Shown here in pieces: positions 43,552-52,607 of a stretch of DNA of 64,000 nucleotides. This DNA comes from Planctomycetes bacterium B3_Pla (GTDB lineage: Bacteria > Planctomycetota > Phycisphaerae > Sedimentisphaerales > Anaerobacaceae), in NCBI GenBank assembly GCA_005223045.1, contig NJBM01000004.1:62001-126000 (forward strand), read 5' to 3'. How positions within the stretch are numbered: position 1 is the first letter of the stretch; each line of letters begins with the position of its first letter. The position numbers and the translations under genes were made by a program. The notes beneath the pieces are model-generated. The model searched no databases. It saw nothing but the letters and a program-made list of their open reading frames with translations, and had not been told where the DNA came from.

Positions 43552-44829
43552 ATGACCAAGAAGAAGAAGAGATCAAAGCCAAAACTACTGGTTGTGTTTG
43601 ACACAAGTGTACTCTTTGCCCGAGTTGCATATAACTTGGTGCGAAGCGAGATAAAACAACTTGTCGAAACAAATTCACAACACTCCGATTTGACCATTAA
43701 ATGGTACCTCCCCGGTATTGTGGTGGACGAGCGTCGATACCAGATGCGGAACAAGGCATTTGAATTGCTCCCGTCCATTGAGAAGCTGGAGAGACTACTC
43801 GGTCACAATCTGAACATAACAAAAGATATATTGGTAGGACGAGTAGACGAGGCAATCAACAAACAACTTGAAGAACTGAACATATCTACCTTGGATCTTG
43901 ATACGGCTGACGTAGAGTGGAAAGTTTTGATGAATCGAGCCGTCTACCGACTCCCACCGTTTGAGTTGGGCGAGAACGAGAAAGGATTTCGCGACTCGAT
44001 CATTGCTGAGACGTTCCTACAACTTACCCGGAAATCGCCAGCCACACCGGCCGCTTGTCGCCTTGCTATCGTGACAAATGACAAGCTGCTCGCCGAATAT
44101 TTGAGGGCGAGCACAAAAAAGGCAAAGAATGTGAGGGTCCTGAACTCCACTAACGAGTTAGAGAATCTGATCAACACGTTGGTATCGAAAGTAACCGAGG
44201 AATTTGTGGAAGAGTTGAAGGACAAAGTGGAGAAATTCTTCTTTGAAAATGAGAACCAAGCTTGCCTTTTTTACAAAGAGAACATTCAAGACAAGATCAA
44301 TAGCTCCTTCGCGCAGAAACTCGGAGCAGTTCCGAACGAAGGTTTGCTGAGAGAAAATGGGGATTGGCGGATTAGCTCACCGGTTTTCGTGAAGAAAAAA
44401 GGGCGGCGACTATTCTATATGACTCCGATATGGGTGGATGCCAAGCTGTTCAAGCTTGAATCGCAAAGTCCGAAGCTATTCGATTTTACGTCGCTGGCCT
44501 CAGATGCTCTCCAGTCATATACAACGCCCGCTTTCGGTTTGTTTCCAAATCCCAGTTTGTCTGATCAGTTGCCAACCCCACGTTCGTCAGGTTTCTCCGG
44601 TTTGTCAATCTTCCCAAGTTCTCCGTCGCCACGTCTAAATATCGGACAGTCCAGCTCAGTATCAGACCCTTGGGGCACCCTTCGAGATTCTCTGGAGAAA
44701 GTGGAAGTAACTAATGGACAGTCTATGTTTGAGGTCCACTGGAGCGCCAACATTACCCAAAACAAGAGGCTGACTGTTCCTCAGATAGAGAAGATAGAAT
44801 TCGTAGGGACTAAGTGGGATACCGGGTAG
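43552..44829 (+). CDS. PIN-like domain protein (DUF4935 type)
   Basis: This 425-residue protein has an N-terminal PIN fold (about 10-205) with the acidic residues of the metal site in order: LLVVFDTSVLF (Asp17), GIVVDERRYQ (Glu60), KGFRDSIIAETFLQL (Asp148), LAIVTNDKLLAEYL (Asp177). This spacing fits the DUF4935 PIN-like group; PIN proteins are usually RNases. The remaining 220 residues include a lysine-rich helical part, a Pro/Ser-rich linker (about 325-365) and a small C-terminal domain (FEVHWSANITQNKRLTVPQI). It is cytoplasmic, without a leader or an obvious antitoxin partner. The gene is on the opposite strand between two duplicated array units and is more A-rich than its neighbours, suggesting acquisition by transfer. 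Confidence 0.72.
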   Translation: MTKKKKRSKPKLLVVFDTSVLFARVAYNLVRSEIKQLVETNSQHSDLTIKWYLPGIVVDERRYQMRNKAFELLPSIEKLERLLGHNLNITKDILVGRVDEAINKQLEELNISTLDLDTADVEWKVLMNRAVYRLPPFELGENEKGFRDSIIAETFLQLTRKSPATPAACRLAIVTNDKLLAEYLRASTKKAKNVRVLNSTNELENLINTLVSKVTEEFVEELKDKVEKFFFENENQACLFYKENIQDKINSSFAQKLGAVPNEGLLRENGDWRISSPVFVKKKGRRLFYMTPIWVDAKLFKLESQSPKLFDFTSLASDALQSYTTPAFGLFPNPSLSDQLPTPRSSGFSGLSIFPSSPSPRLNIGQSSSVSDPWGTLRDSLEKVEVTNGQSMFEVHWSANITQNKRLTVPQIEKIEFVGTKWDTG

Positions 44830-44899
44830 TCTGTGCGAAAAACGGGGCATGGGTTTGACGGGCGCAGGATGGACGCTCTACCCTTGAACCGTGCTCCTT

Positions 44900-45230
44900 C
44901 CCGGTACATGAACCCACACGAACCTACCCGCTATCATTCACGACAAGGCATTCAGGATGCCCGTCAGTGGATTGGAAGTGCCTACAGGGTGTGATTGGAC
45001 GCAGGGGGAAGATGCTCAGCTTAACTGTGGACGTTCTGGGGGATCAGTCTCTCTCGTAGCGTTCGATTCTGCGCGCCGGAACGAGCGTGGTGCGGAAGAT
45101 GAGCGAAGACATGGGCTGGATCATGACAGAGAACTCATTCTTCAAGATCGTGTTTTGAATCGACTTTGAGTCAGGCTTAGAGCAAAGCAACCGGGGCCTA
45201 TACCGAGTGAATCAGTACAGGCCCCAGATT
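44900..45230. repeat. Duplicated block downstream of array member 3
   Basis: Homologous to 40600-40860 and downstream of the 45291 gene. It shares AACCTACCCGCTATC, CCTACAGGGTGTGAT, GATTCTGCGCG and an identical hairpin. Confidence 0.75.
45193..45225 (-). terminator. Terminator hairpin of array member 3
   Basis: Identical in sequence to 40822-40854: arms GGGGCCTATAC and GTACAGGCCCC around an 11-base loop, followed on the minus strand by GGTTGCTTTGC. It begins about 65 bp after the 45291 stop. Confidence 0.65.
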
Positions 45231-45290
45231 AGTGCAGATTTATTGTATCAGCAGCTCAGTTACCTGCCGCTTTAATAGTCTATGCGAAAC

Positions 45291-47426
45291 TTACCGAACC
45301 AGCCTCGCGTCGTCGAAGTACATCGTCCCCGGGCCGCCGGTAGGAGCCGGGCTGTTCTTGGTGCCGAAGCCAAGGGTAATCGAATTGACGTTGGTCAAAT
45401 CCACGCCTGCGAACGCCGCCAGATCGATTACCCACTCGGTCCATTGGGTTGTCTGCGTTGCGGCGGCATCATCATGATAGACTACTGCCGTACCGTTAAG
45501 GGCGACAAACATCCGCTCGGCTGAGTTGCCCGATGCGCCGCGGAACCACAGCGACAATTTCGTAACGCCCTCCTTAGTCCAATCACGCGGATAAATCAAA
45601 GTCATCGTCGCCTCGGATGTCATGTTGGCGTTGTCGTATCGATATATCATCGACTGAGCGCCGCCGTGAACGATAGTCTGCTCGGCATAGGGCGGCATGT
45701 CATTGCCTACAAGCGCCCCGTTTGTAGTGGTTCCAAAGCCGTCTATCCACTTGTCGAATATCCTGTTACTGTTGGGATCGGGCGGGTCAATATCATTGTA
45801 GGACTCGAAATCATCAACGAGAATAAAGTCGGCTGTCGAGAAGCTCCAGACAAGACCTTTGACGGTGCCGTCCGGATAGACCTCATCCACGCGCCAGGCA
45901 TAACTGCTGTCCCACGCAAGCCCTCCGGAATCATAGCTCTCGGCGCCAAGGGCTTTGGGGCCTATATACTCGGGCGAGGCTGTGGTGGCGTTCTTGACGG
46001 CATCAGCGTCGGCGCCGAAATACAGCTCGTGCGAGGCGGCATTGTCCGCCGGCGTCCAGCTCAGCGTTGCGGTCATCTGCACATCCACCGCGCCATTGGC
46101 CGGCTGTGGATTGCCCACGGCGCCGGGAGTCGTGAAGCTCCAGATATCGCCTTTATACGTGGCGACGACGTCAAACTCATCAACCCGCCAGTAATAGACC
46201 TTCTCCAATTCGAGCGGGCCTGCAGGAGAGAAAGTCGCAAGCGCCCGGGACAGGCCCCCTGCCGCGGCGTCGTTAACGTCGTCGAAGTTATCGCCGAGGT
46301 AAACGGTGTGCAATTTAGCGCCGAAACCTGGCGTCCAGCTTAAGGTCACATTCGGATCGACGAACTCGGCGCCGTTGGCCGGATCGGGGTGATAAGCCGT
46401 CTTGGGCGGAATCGAAAAGCTCCAAACGGGCCCTTTCCAGGGACTGTTCGGGTCCGCATCATTAACCTCATCGATTCGCCAGTAGTAGGTCGTTCCCGGC
46501 ACGAGACCGTCCGGGTAAGCAAATCCGGGAAATCCGGCAACATAGAATGCCGAAGTTTGATTGCCTCGGAATCCCGGCGCGCCGGGAGCGCCGTCGTTGA
46601 CATCATCAAAAGTATTGCCGAAGTAAACATCGTGCGAGACTGCCAAATCTCCCGCACTCCAGCTAAGGTTCACCCATGTGTCTTCATGAAGTGCGCCGTC
46701 AGGTGGATTGGGGCCCAGAGCATAAGGATAATTTTCACCACCTTCCATAGCAGCCAGAATCTCGGGCTCGGCCAGCACGTTGTTGTAGATACGAACGTCA
46801 TCCATGGCGCCGTTGACAACCCTGCTCGTAGACTGTTCATTACCAATAGCAAGTGATGCAGTCGAGGCTTGAGGAGTTCCGGATTCCGTATCCTCAAAGA
46901 TTAAGCTCCCGTTTTTATAAAATCTTCTCCCTTCAGCCGAATCATAGCTGTAAGTATAATGCGCCCATTCTCCGACAACACAGACTCCAGCGGAAGTATT
47001 ACCAAAGGTTCTCGAGCCATCCGTAAACGTAATTGGAAAATGGAAGTGCCCGTCTCCGTATGTTAAAACTTCGTAGTTTTCAGCAGCATCTAAACCTTTG
47101 ATGATAAATCCATTGTAATTCTTGTTTTCATTGAGGTTAAGCCAGAACATTATTGTCCACGTAGTAAGATCCAGACTCGGATCATTCCCGCAATCGAGCC
47201 AATCATCAGATCCGTCAAATTCCAAGGCGCCGCCGAAATAACCGACCACCCACTGAGGGTCGCCATTGGAGGTGCCGTCGTTGCCGTTGCCGCTTGAGTC
47301 GTAGGCAGTGGTTCCGGAGCCCTCGTCTAATCTCCAGTAAGCCACGAGGTCTGCTTTAACTTCACTTGTTAAAACAGTGCCGAGCACAAGGCCAAGAAAA
47401 ATTAGAAAAGTCAATTTCCTACACAT
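45291..47426 (-). CDS. Secreted LamG / fibronectin-like protein (array member 3)
   Basis: This 711-residue protein has a signal peptide (MCRKLTFLIFLGLVLGTVLT) with AGGAGG upstream. LamG at about 26-230 (LVAYWRLDEGSGTTAYDSSG; WTIMFWLNLNENKNYNGF; MDDVRIYNNVL). Four fibronectin-like modules follow, including SHDVYFGNTFDDVNDG and SHELYFGADADAV. The shared C-terminal domain ends GTMYFDDARLVR. It starts 58 bp after the stop of array member 4 and is probably cotranscribed with it. Surface glycan binding is inferred. Confidence 0.82.
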   Translation of the reverse strand: MCRKLTFLIFLGLVLGTVLTSEVKADLVAYWRLDEGSGTTAYDSSGNGNDGTSNGDPQWVVGYFGGALEFDGSDDWLDCGNDPSLDLTTWTIMFWLNLNENKNYNGFIIKGLDAAENYEVLTYGDGHFHFPITFTDGSRTFGNTSAGVCVVGEWAHYTYSYDSAEGRRFYKNGSLIFEDTESGTPQASTASLAIGNEQSTSRVVNGAMDDVRIYNNVLAEPEILAAMEGGENYPYALGPNPPDGALHEDTWVNLSWSAGDLAVSHDVYFGNTFDDVNDGAPGAPGFRGNQTSAFYVAGFPGFAYPDGLVPGTTYYWRIDEVNDADPNSPWKGPVWSFSIPPKTAYHPDPANGAEFVDPNVTLSWTPGFGAKLHTVYLGDNFDDVNDAAAGGLSRALATFSPAGPLELEKVYYWRVDEFDVVATYKGDIWSFTTPGAVGNPQPANGAVDVQMTATLSWTPADNAASHELYFGADADAVKNATTASPEYIGPKALGAESYDSGGLAWDSSYAWRVDEVYPDGTVKGLVWSFSTADFILVDDFESYNDIDPPDPNSNRIFDKWIDGFGTTTNGALVGNDMPPYAEQTIVHGGAQSMIYRYDNANMTSEATMTLIYPRDWTKEGVTKLSLWFRGASGNSAERMFVALNGTAVVYHDDAAATQTTQWTEWVIDLAAFAGVDLTNVNSITLGFGTKNSPAPTGGPGTMYFDDARLVR

Positions 47427-47484
47427 AATAATCCTCCTTCTTCAATTCTGCTTTTTTTACATATTGATTTTCAACTTTTCCCTG

Positions 47485-49605
47485 CTACCGATATAGTCGA
47501 ATGTCGTCAAAGTACATAGTTCCCGGGCCGCCGGTAGGAGCCGGGCTGTTCTTGGTGCCGAAACCAAGGGTAATTGAACCGACATTAGTAAAGTCCACGC
47601 CTGCGAACGCTGCCAGGTCGATCACCCATTTGTTCCATCCGGTTATCTGCGTTGCGCTCGCGTCGTCATGATAGACCACCGCATTGCCAAGGGCGACAAA
47701 CATCCGCTCGGCTGAGTTGCCCGAAGCGCCGCGGAACCACAGCGACAATTTCGTAACACCTTCTTCTGTCCAATCACGCGGATATACCAAAGTCATCGTC
47801 GCCTCTGAGGTCTTGTTGGCGTTGTCGTAGCGGTATATCATCGACTGAGCGCCGCCGTGTACGATAGTCAGCTCGACATAAGGAGGCAGATCATTGCCAA
47901 CGATCGCTCCATTTATCGTAGTTCCAAAGCCGTCTATCCACTTGTCGAATATCCTGTTGCTGTTGGGATCAGGCGGATCGATGTCATTGTAGGCCTCAAA
48001 ATCGTCAACTGCGATAAACGCAGCGGTCGTGAAACTCCAGAGTAAACCCTTGACCGTCTTATCGGGATAAACCGCATCCACACGCCAATAGTAATTCGCA
48101 TCCAACGCGAGCTTGCCCGGATCATGGTTTTCCGAGCCGAGTGCTTTGTTGCCTATGTACTCAGGCGAGGCCGCAGTGGCATTTTTCACAACATCGGCGT
48201 CGGTGCCGAAGTACAGATCGCTCGAAGCAGCGGTGTCCGCCGGCGTCCAGCCAAGAGTCGTCAATATCTGTACATCCACAGCACCATTGGCTGGCTGGGA
48301 ATTACCCACGGCGCCGGGCGTTGTAAAGCTCCAGACATCGCCCTTATGTGTCGCCGCAACGTCAAACTCATCGACTCGCCAATAATACACTTTTTCCGAT
48401 TCGAGCGGGCTGGCGGGCGTATAGGTTGCAGCTCCCTGCGGGAGTCCTCCGGCGGCGTTGTTGACATCTTCAAAACTGTCGCCCAGATATACTGTGTGCA
48501 ACTTAGCGCCGAAACCCGGTGTCCAGTTGAGCGTCGAATCCAGATCTACGAATTCGGTGCCGTCAATCGGGTCGGGGAAATACGCGGTCTTCGGCGGAAC
48601 CGAAAAACTCCAGACATCGCCTTTCCACGGGCTGTTAGGATCGGCTTCGTTGACCTCATCGATTCGCCAATAGTAAGTAGTACCCGGAATAAGACCGTCC
48701 GGAAAGGCAAAGCCCGGGAAACCGGCGATGTAAAACGTATCGGTCTGATTGCCCCGGAAGGTGTCGCCGGCGCCGTTGTTGACATCGTCAAAATTGTCGC
48801 TCAAGTATAAATCGTGAGAAACCGCAGAATCCCCCGCCGACCAGCTTAGGTTGACCCATGTGTCGGCATTGAGGGCGCCGTCAGCGGGCTCCGGACTCCG
48901 CGCGTGCGGAAACCCTGGAAATCCTTCGCTCACCATACTGGCTTTGACCTCTTCGGCAGTCAGGGCGTGGCTGTAAAGACGCACGTCGTCAATAATCCCC
49001 ACGAAGTTCTGCCCGGATGAGAGACGTCCGCCAATGGAGAGTGACAGATCATTCTGTTGGAGTTCGCCCGACGCTTCGATCCGGGTAGCTTCCTCTCCGT
49101 CCTTATACAAAATGACGGCAGCACCATCATAGGTGAAACCAAGGTGGGCCCATTCCCCGGCAAAATTGGGAATCGAAGGAGTATCGAAGCGCGCCGAGGC
49201 ATTGACTGTGGCACGGATCGTCTGAGAGCTGCTAAATTGTAGAGCGTAGGGATATTCCCCTGATTTCTGTTTGCAGAAGAACTTAGCGTAATCAGGCTGA
49301 TCGCTCTCGGGCTGAGCCCAGAGGGTCATTGATACAGCCTCTCGCAGGTGGAAATCCTCGTGGTCGGGGATCTCCACCTTGTTGGTGCCGTCGAACTTGA
49401 GAGCTTTACCACTCTTGCCGTCTACCCATTCGGGATCACCTTCGGCGAACACCCCGTCATGCCCCGCACCGGACACATCAGCCACAGTTGTGCCTGAACC
49501 TTCGTCAAGCGGCCACCAGCCGATAAGGTCTGCCTTAGCCGTGCTCGTCAGAATCAAGCTCAGCGCCAATGCCAATGAAGCCAAAAACAACAGTTTCCTA
49601 AGCAT
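47485..49605 (-). CDS. Secreted LamG / fibronectin-like protein (array member 4)
   Basis: This 706-residue protein has a signal peptide (MLRKLLFLASLALALSLILT) with AGGAGG before the start. LamG at about 26-235 (LIGWWPLDEGSGTTVADVSG; AVSMTLWAQPESDQPDYAKF; IDDVRLYSHALTAEEVKASM). Four fibronectin-like modules follow, for example SHDLYLSDNFDDVNNGAGD. The shared C-terminal domain (VDDFEAYNDIDPPDPNSNRI) ends GTMYFDDIRLYR. It is the first gene of a probable two-gene operon (49605 to 45291) driven by the promoter at 49792-49821, with a leader of about 180 bases. Confidence 0.82.
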   Translation of the reverse strand: MLRKLLFLASLALALSLILTSTAKADLIGWWPLDEGSGTTVADVSGAGHDGVFAEGDPEWVDGKSGKALKFDGTNKVEIPDHEDFHLREAVSMTLWAQPESDQPDYAKFFCKQKSGEYPYALQFSSSQTIRATVNASARFDTPSIPNFAGEWAHLGFTYDGAAVILYKDGEEATRIEASGELQQNDLSLSIGGRLSSGQNFVGIIDDVRLYSHALTAEEVKASMVSEGFPGFPHARSPEPADGALNADTWVNLSWSAGDSAVSHDLYLSDNFDDVNNGAGDTFRGNQTDTFYIAGFPGFAFPDGLIPGTTYYWRIDEVNEADPNSPWKGDVWSFSVPPKTAYFPDPIDGTEFVDLDSTLNWTPGFGAKLHTVYLGDSFEDVNNAAGGLPQGAATYTPASPLESEKVYYWRVDEFDVAATHKGDVWSFTTPGAVGNSQPANGAVDVQILTTLGWTPADTAASSDLYFGTDADVVKNATAASPEYIGNKALGSENHDPGKLALDANYYWRVDAVYPDKTVKGLLWSFTTAAFIAVDDFEAYNDIDPPDPNSNRIFDKWIDGFGTTINGAIVGNDLPPYVELTIVHGGAQSMIYRYDNANKTSEATMTLVYPRDWTEEGVTKLSLWFRGASGNSAERMFVALGNAVVYHDDASATQITGWNKWVIDLAAFAGVDFTNVGSITLGFGTKNSPAPTGGPGTMYFDDIRLYR

Positions 49606-49726
49606 AACAGTCCTCCTTCAAAAATAGGTTAACATGAAGCGATCCACGATTGTATTCGCTCTTCATTGCGCTCTGTCCGTATATGATGTGGACAGTTCCA
49701 TGCGATTTGTGGCTGCCTCCTTCTGT

Positions 49727-49829
49727 TGAGCCCGAAAGACGAGCAAAACCTGGTCGAGTGATCTCGAATCCACGGACTTCATCTTACCCCACTTATACCA
49801 GATCAGCCGCCTCTCCGTCAAGAATAATC
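49727..49829. repeat. Duplicated upstream block of array member 4
   Basis: Homologous to 43070-43172 over about 100 bp, including GAGCCCGAAAGACGA and the promoter. Confidence 0.75.
49792..49821 (-). promoter_or_regulatory. Conserved promoter of array members 4 and 3
   Basis: On the minus strand, -35 TTGACG (49816-49821), an 18-bp spacer and -10 TATAAG (49792-49797), matching 43135-43164 almost base for base. Confidence 0.6.
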
Positions 49830-50113
49830 TGCCGGGTGAGACCTGCATACACGGCAGACCGCCGTGGGTCAACATTCCCATTCATGGTTCAGGAACAATG
49901 ATTTGCTCGGCAGTCGCCGCAAGGTTTTCGGCAGAAAGCCTCATTTTCCAGGATTTGCCCACAACACGGCCAAAACGATTGGTTTGTTCGCTCGCCCTCA
50001 GACCGCTTGGTTCGAGCATCCTTTTGCCTTGGCGCTTGGACCGTTATGAGCTAACCTCTATATGATAAACCTTGGTCTTAACGGATTACCGAACCTGAAA
50101 TTGGGACAATACC
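49830..50113. other. Intergenic region before the cytochrome operon
   Basis: Divergent spacer between the array and the cytochrome operon. It contains a short inverted repeat near 49850 (CACGGC, 5 bases, GCCGTG). No gene is supported. A promoter for the plus-strand operon must lie here but none is clear. Confidence 0.4.
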
Positions 50114-52591
50114 ATGAAACAAGGCTTATTAGTGGGCAGCCTGCCGTCGCATAGCAAATCGGTCCGGCTTCTCAAAATCTGTTCCGTCGTAATTGTTATC
50201 CTGGATTTTTACAGCTCAACGCACTTTGCAGCGGCACAAACCACAACGTTCGCCGGGAATCCCTCGGGGTGCCTTGCGTGCCATAAAGGTATCGAGCCGA
50301 TCATGGATCCTGATTCGGAGATGATGCAGGCGATCAAGGTGTTTGCTGAGATGACGGATGACCCGGTTGGTTGTACAGTGTGTCACGGAGGCGATCCGAC
50401 GGCGGCGACCAAGGAGCAGGCACATCTGGGCAAAGCCTTTTACCCCGATCCGGGGAGCCCCTGGATCAACGCGCTTACATGCGGGCAGTGTCACGAAGAG
50501 CTTGTCAAAGCACAGTGGAACAGCCTGATGATGACCGAAGCCGGCAAGATCCAGGGCGCGACCTGGGCTTTCGGCTCCCTGGAGGGATACGACCATCGGT
50601 GGGCGAACTATGACGCCAACAATCCCGGTGAGAGAGAAAAATCATTGGTCACGGAAGATTACTGTGCCTACATGGATCGCTTGAAAATTGCCGAGCCGCA
50701 GGTGTTTCCCGACAAGATGACGAGCGTGCCTGACGCCCCGACCGATATGGCTCACCTGGCGGACCATCCGGAGCAGGCCGTGTTTACTTATCTGCGTGGA
50801 GATTGCCTGCGCTGTCACCTGGCGGTCAAGGGCAGGCAAAGACGCGGGGATTACCGGGGGATGGGATGTTCGGCTTGCCACATCCCTTACGGCAACGAGG
50901 GATTCTACGAGGGAGGCGACGAGGCGATCCCAAAGGACGAAGCCGGGCACATGCTGGTTCACAGTATCCAGGCGACGCGAGAGGCCAAGGTCACGGTTAA
51001 CGACAAGCAGTACAGCGGAATTCCGGTAGAGACCTGCAATTCCTGTCACGACCGGGGCAAGCGTATCGGCGTATCGTATCAGGGATTAATGGAAAGCGCA
51101 TATACTTCGCCTTTTACCGAGGGTGGCGGAGGTCAGATCGGTTTGCACACCAAGCATTACATTGCGATGAAGGAAGACGTGCACTACAGGAAGGGCATGT
51201 TCTGCCAGGACTGCCATACGTCTGTCGATGTTCACGGGGACGGCTACTTAGCCGGGACCAATCTTGCCCAGGTGGAAATAGAATGTGCCGATTGTCACGG
51301 CACACCGCAGGCGTATCCGTGGGAATTGCCGTTAGGATACGGAGATGAGTTCGCTCAGACTTCGGATGGCACGGCCCGGGGAGTGGCCCGGAAACTGCCC
51401 GCCGCCTTGCACCGCGGGACGGGCTACAGAAACGATGAGGGATACTTACGCACCGCCCGGGGCAATCCCTTCACCAACGTGGTGCGCAAAGGAAACACGG
51501 TTATCGTACACACCGCGGCAGGCAAGGACATTGAATTGAAACCGTTGAAGCTCTCGCTCGATCAGAACGAGCTGGAACTCGAAGCGAAAGTGGCGATGGA
51601 CAATGTAGAGCTTCACATGACCAGAGCGGAGTGCTATAGCTGCCATTCTTCCTGGGCGCCGCAGTGTTACGGATGTCACGTCAAGATCGACTATTCCGAC
51701 GGCAAGAAAAGTTTCGACTGGATCGCCGCAGGACATCAGCACAAAGACGACAATTCTGCGGCGGATGCCGGCGAGGCGGACTACGAGACTTTCATGCCGG
51801 GCGAAATCAAAGAAATGCGCTCCTATCTTCGCTGGGAGACCCCTGCGCTGGCGATTAACGGCGAAGGCCGAGTCACGCCCGTCATGCCGGGTTGTCAGGT
51901 CTCGGCCACGGTCATCGGCGCCGACGGCGAGACCATTTTGCAGAACCACATCTTCAGGACTCTGCCGGAGAGTGAAGGCTCGGGGGCCAAAGGGCAGTTG
52001 GGTATAGATATGAGTCCGGTCCAGCCGCACACCGTGGGGCAGGCAAGACCTTGCCACTCGTGCCATCTATCCGAAAAAGCGCTGGGCTACGGAATCGAGG
52101 GCGGCAGGCTCAATCGAGAGCCTAACGAAGCCGTAATCGTGGACCTGATGACGGCGGATGCACAGGTCCTGCCGACAGGCGTGCAAACGCAGATCGAGGC
52201 GATACCGGGCCTGACAGCCGACTGGTCGCGATTTGTAACCGAAGACGGCAAACAGTTGCAGACGGTCGGCAGCCATTTCTCACTTTCGCGACCACTCAAT
52301 AACGAAGAGCGACAGCACATAGATCGGCAGGGCGTTTGCTTAGCGTGCCACAAAGAGATTCCCGATGGGACATTGGCCACCGGCTTTCTGCACCACGTTG
52401 CTAAGTACGCCGGACAGTTGCCCAAGACACCTAAAAAGCACAACAGCATGATTCACAAGATCCTCATGATCGCGGCGTGGGGGCAGTTGCTTACCGTAGT
52501 CACGGGGACATTAGCGGGCCTGGCTTGTTGTGTTTGGTTCTTCAGAATTCGGCGGCGACGTCACGGACGTCCCAGGGAAAATGTTGCCTGA
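50114..52591 (+). CDS. Twelve-heme cytochrome c, C-terminally membrane-anchored
   Basis: This 825-residue protein has an N-terminal hydrophobic leader (LLKICSVVIVILDFYSSTHF) and twelve CxxCH motifs: CLACH, CTVCH, CGQCH, CLRCH, CSACH, CNSCH, CQDCH, CADCH, CYSCH, CYGCH, CHSCH and a second CLACH. They span residues about 53-745. Six or more lie in the first half, and a heme-poor stretch with beta character separates the tenth and eleventh. One C-terminal membrane helix (about 780-805, MIAAWGQLLTVVTGTLAGLA) is followed by Arg-rich IRRRRHGRP on the cytoplasmic side. It would move electrons in the periplasm; the partner is unknown. It is the first gene of a five-gene plus-strand operon that otherwise encodes carbohydrate-active proteins. 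Confidence 0.87.
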   Translation: MKQGLLVGSLPSHSKSVRLLKICSVVIVILDFYSSTHFAAAQTTTFAGNPSGCLACHKGIEPIMDPDSEMMQAIKVFAEMTDDPVGCTVCHGGDPTAATKEQAHLGKAFYPDPGSPWINALTCGQCHEELVKAQWNSLMMTEAGKIQGATWAFGSLEGYDHRWANYDANNPGEREKSLVTEDYCAYMDRLKIAEPQVFPDKMTSVPDAPTDMAHLADHPEQAVFTYLRGDCLRCHLAVKGRQRRGDYRGMGCSACHIPYGNEGFYEGGDEAIPKDEAGHMLVHSIQATREAKVTVNDKQYSGIPVETCNSCHDRGKRIGVSYQGLMESAYTSPFTEGGGGQIGLHTKHYIAMKEDVHYRKGMFCQDCHTSVDVHGDGYLAGTNLAQVEIECADCHGTPQAYPWELPLGYGDEFAQTSDGTARGVARKLPAALHRGTGYRNDEGYLRTARGNPFTNVVRKGNTVIVHTAAGKDIELKPLKLSLDQNELELEAKVAMDNVELHMTRAECYSCHSSWAPQCYGCHVKIDYSDGKKSFDWIAAGHQHKDDNSAADAGEADYETFMPGEIKEMRSYLRWETPALAINGEGRVTPVMPGCQVSATVIGADGETILQNHIFRTLPESEGSGAKGQLGIDMSPVQPHTVGQARPCHSCHLSEKALGYGIEGGRLNREPNEAVIVDLMTADAQVLPTGVQTQIEAIPGLTADWSRFVTEDGKQLQTVGSHFSLSRPLNNEERQHIDRQGVCLACHKEIPDGTLATGFLHHVAKYAGQLPKTPKKHNSMIHKILMIAAWGQLLTVVTGTLAGLACCVWFFRIRRRRHGRPRENVA

Positions 52592-52607
52592 CGAGGAGAC
52601 TTGGAAC

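Noticed and set aside
44957..45169. Possible gene in the duplicated downstream block
   Set aside because: The homologous block at 40600-40860 does not keep the same reading frame, so coding is unlikely.
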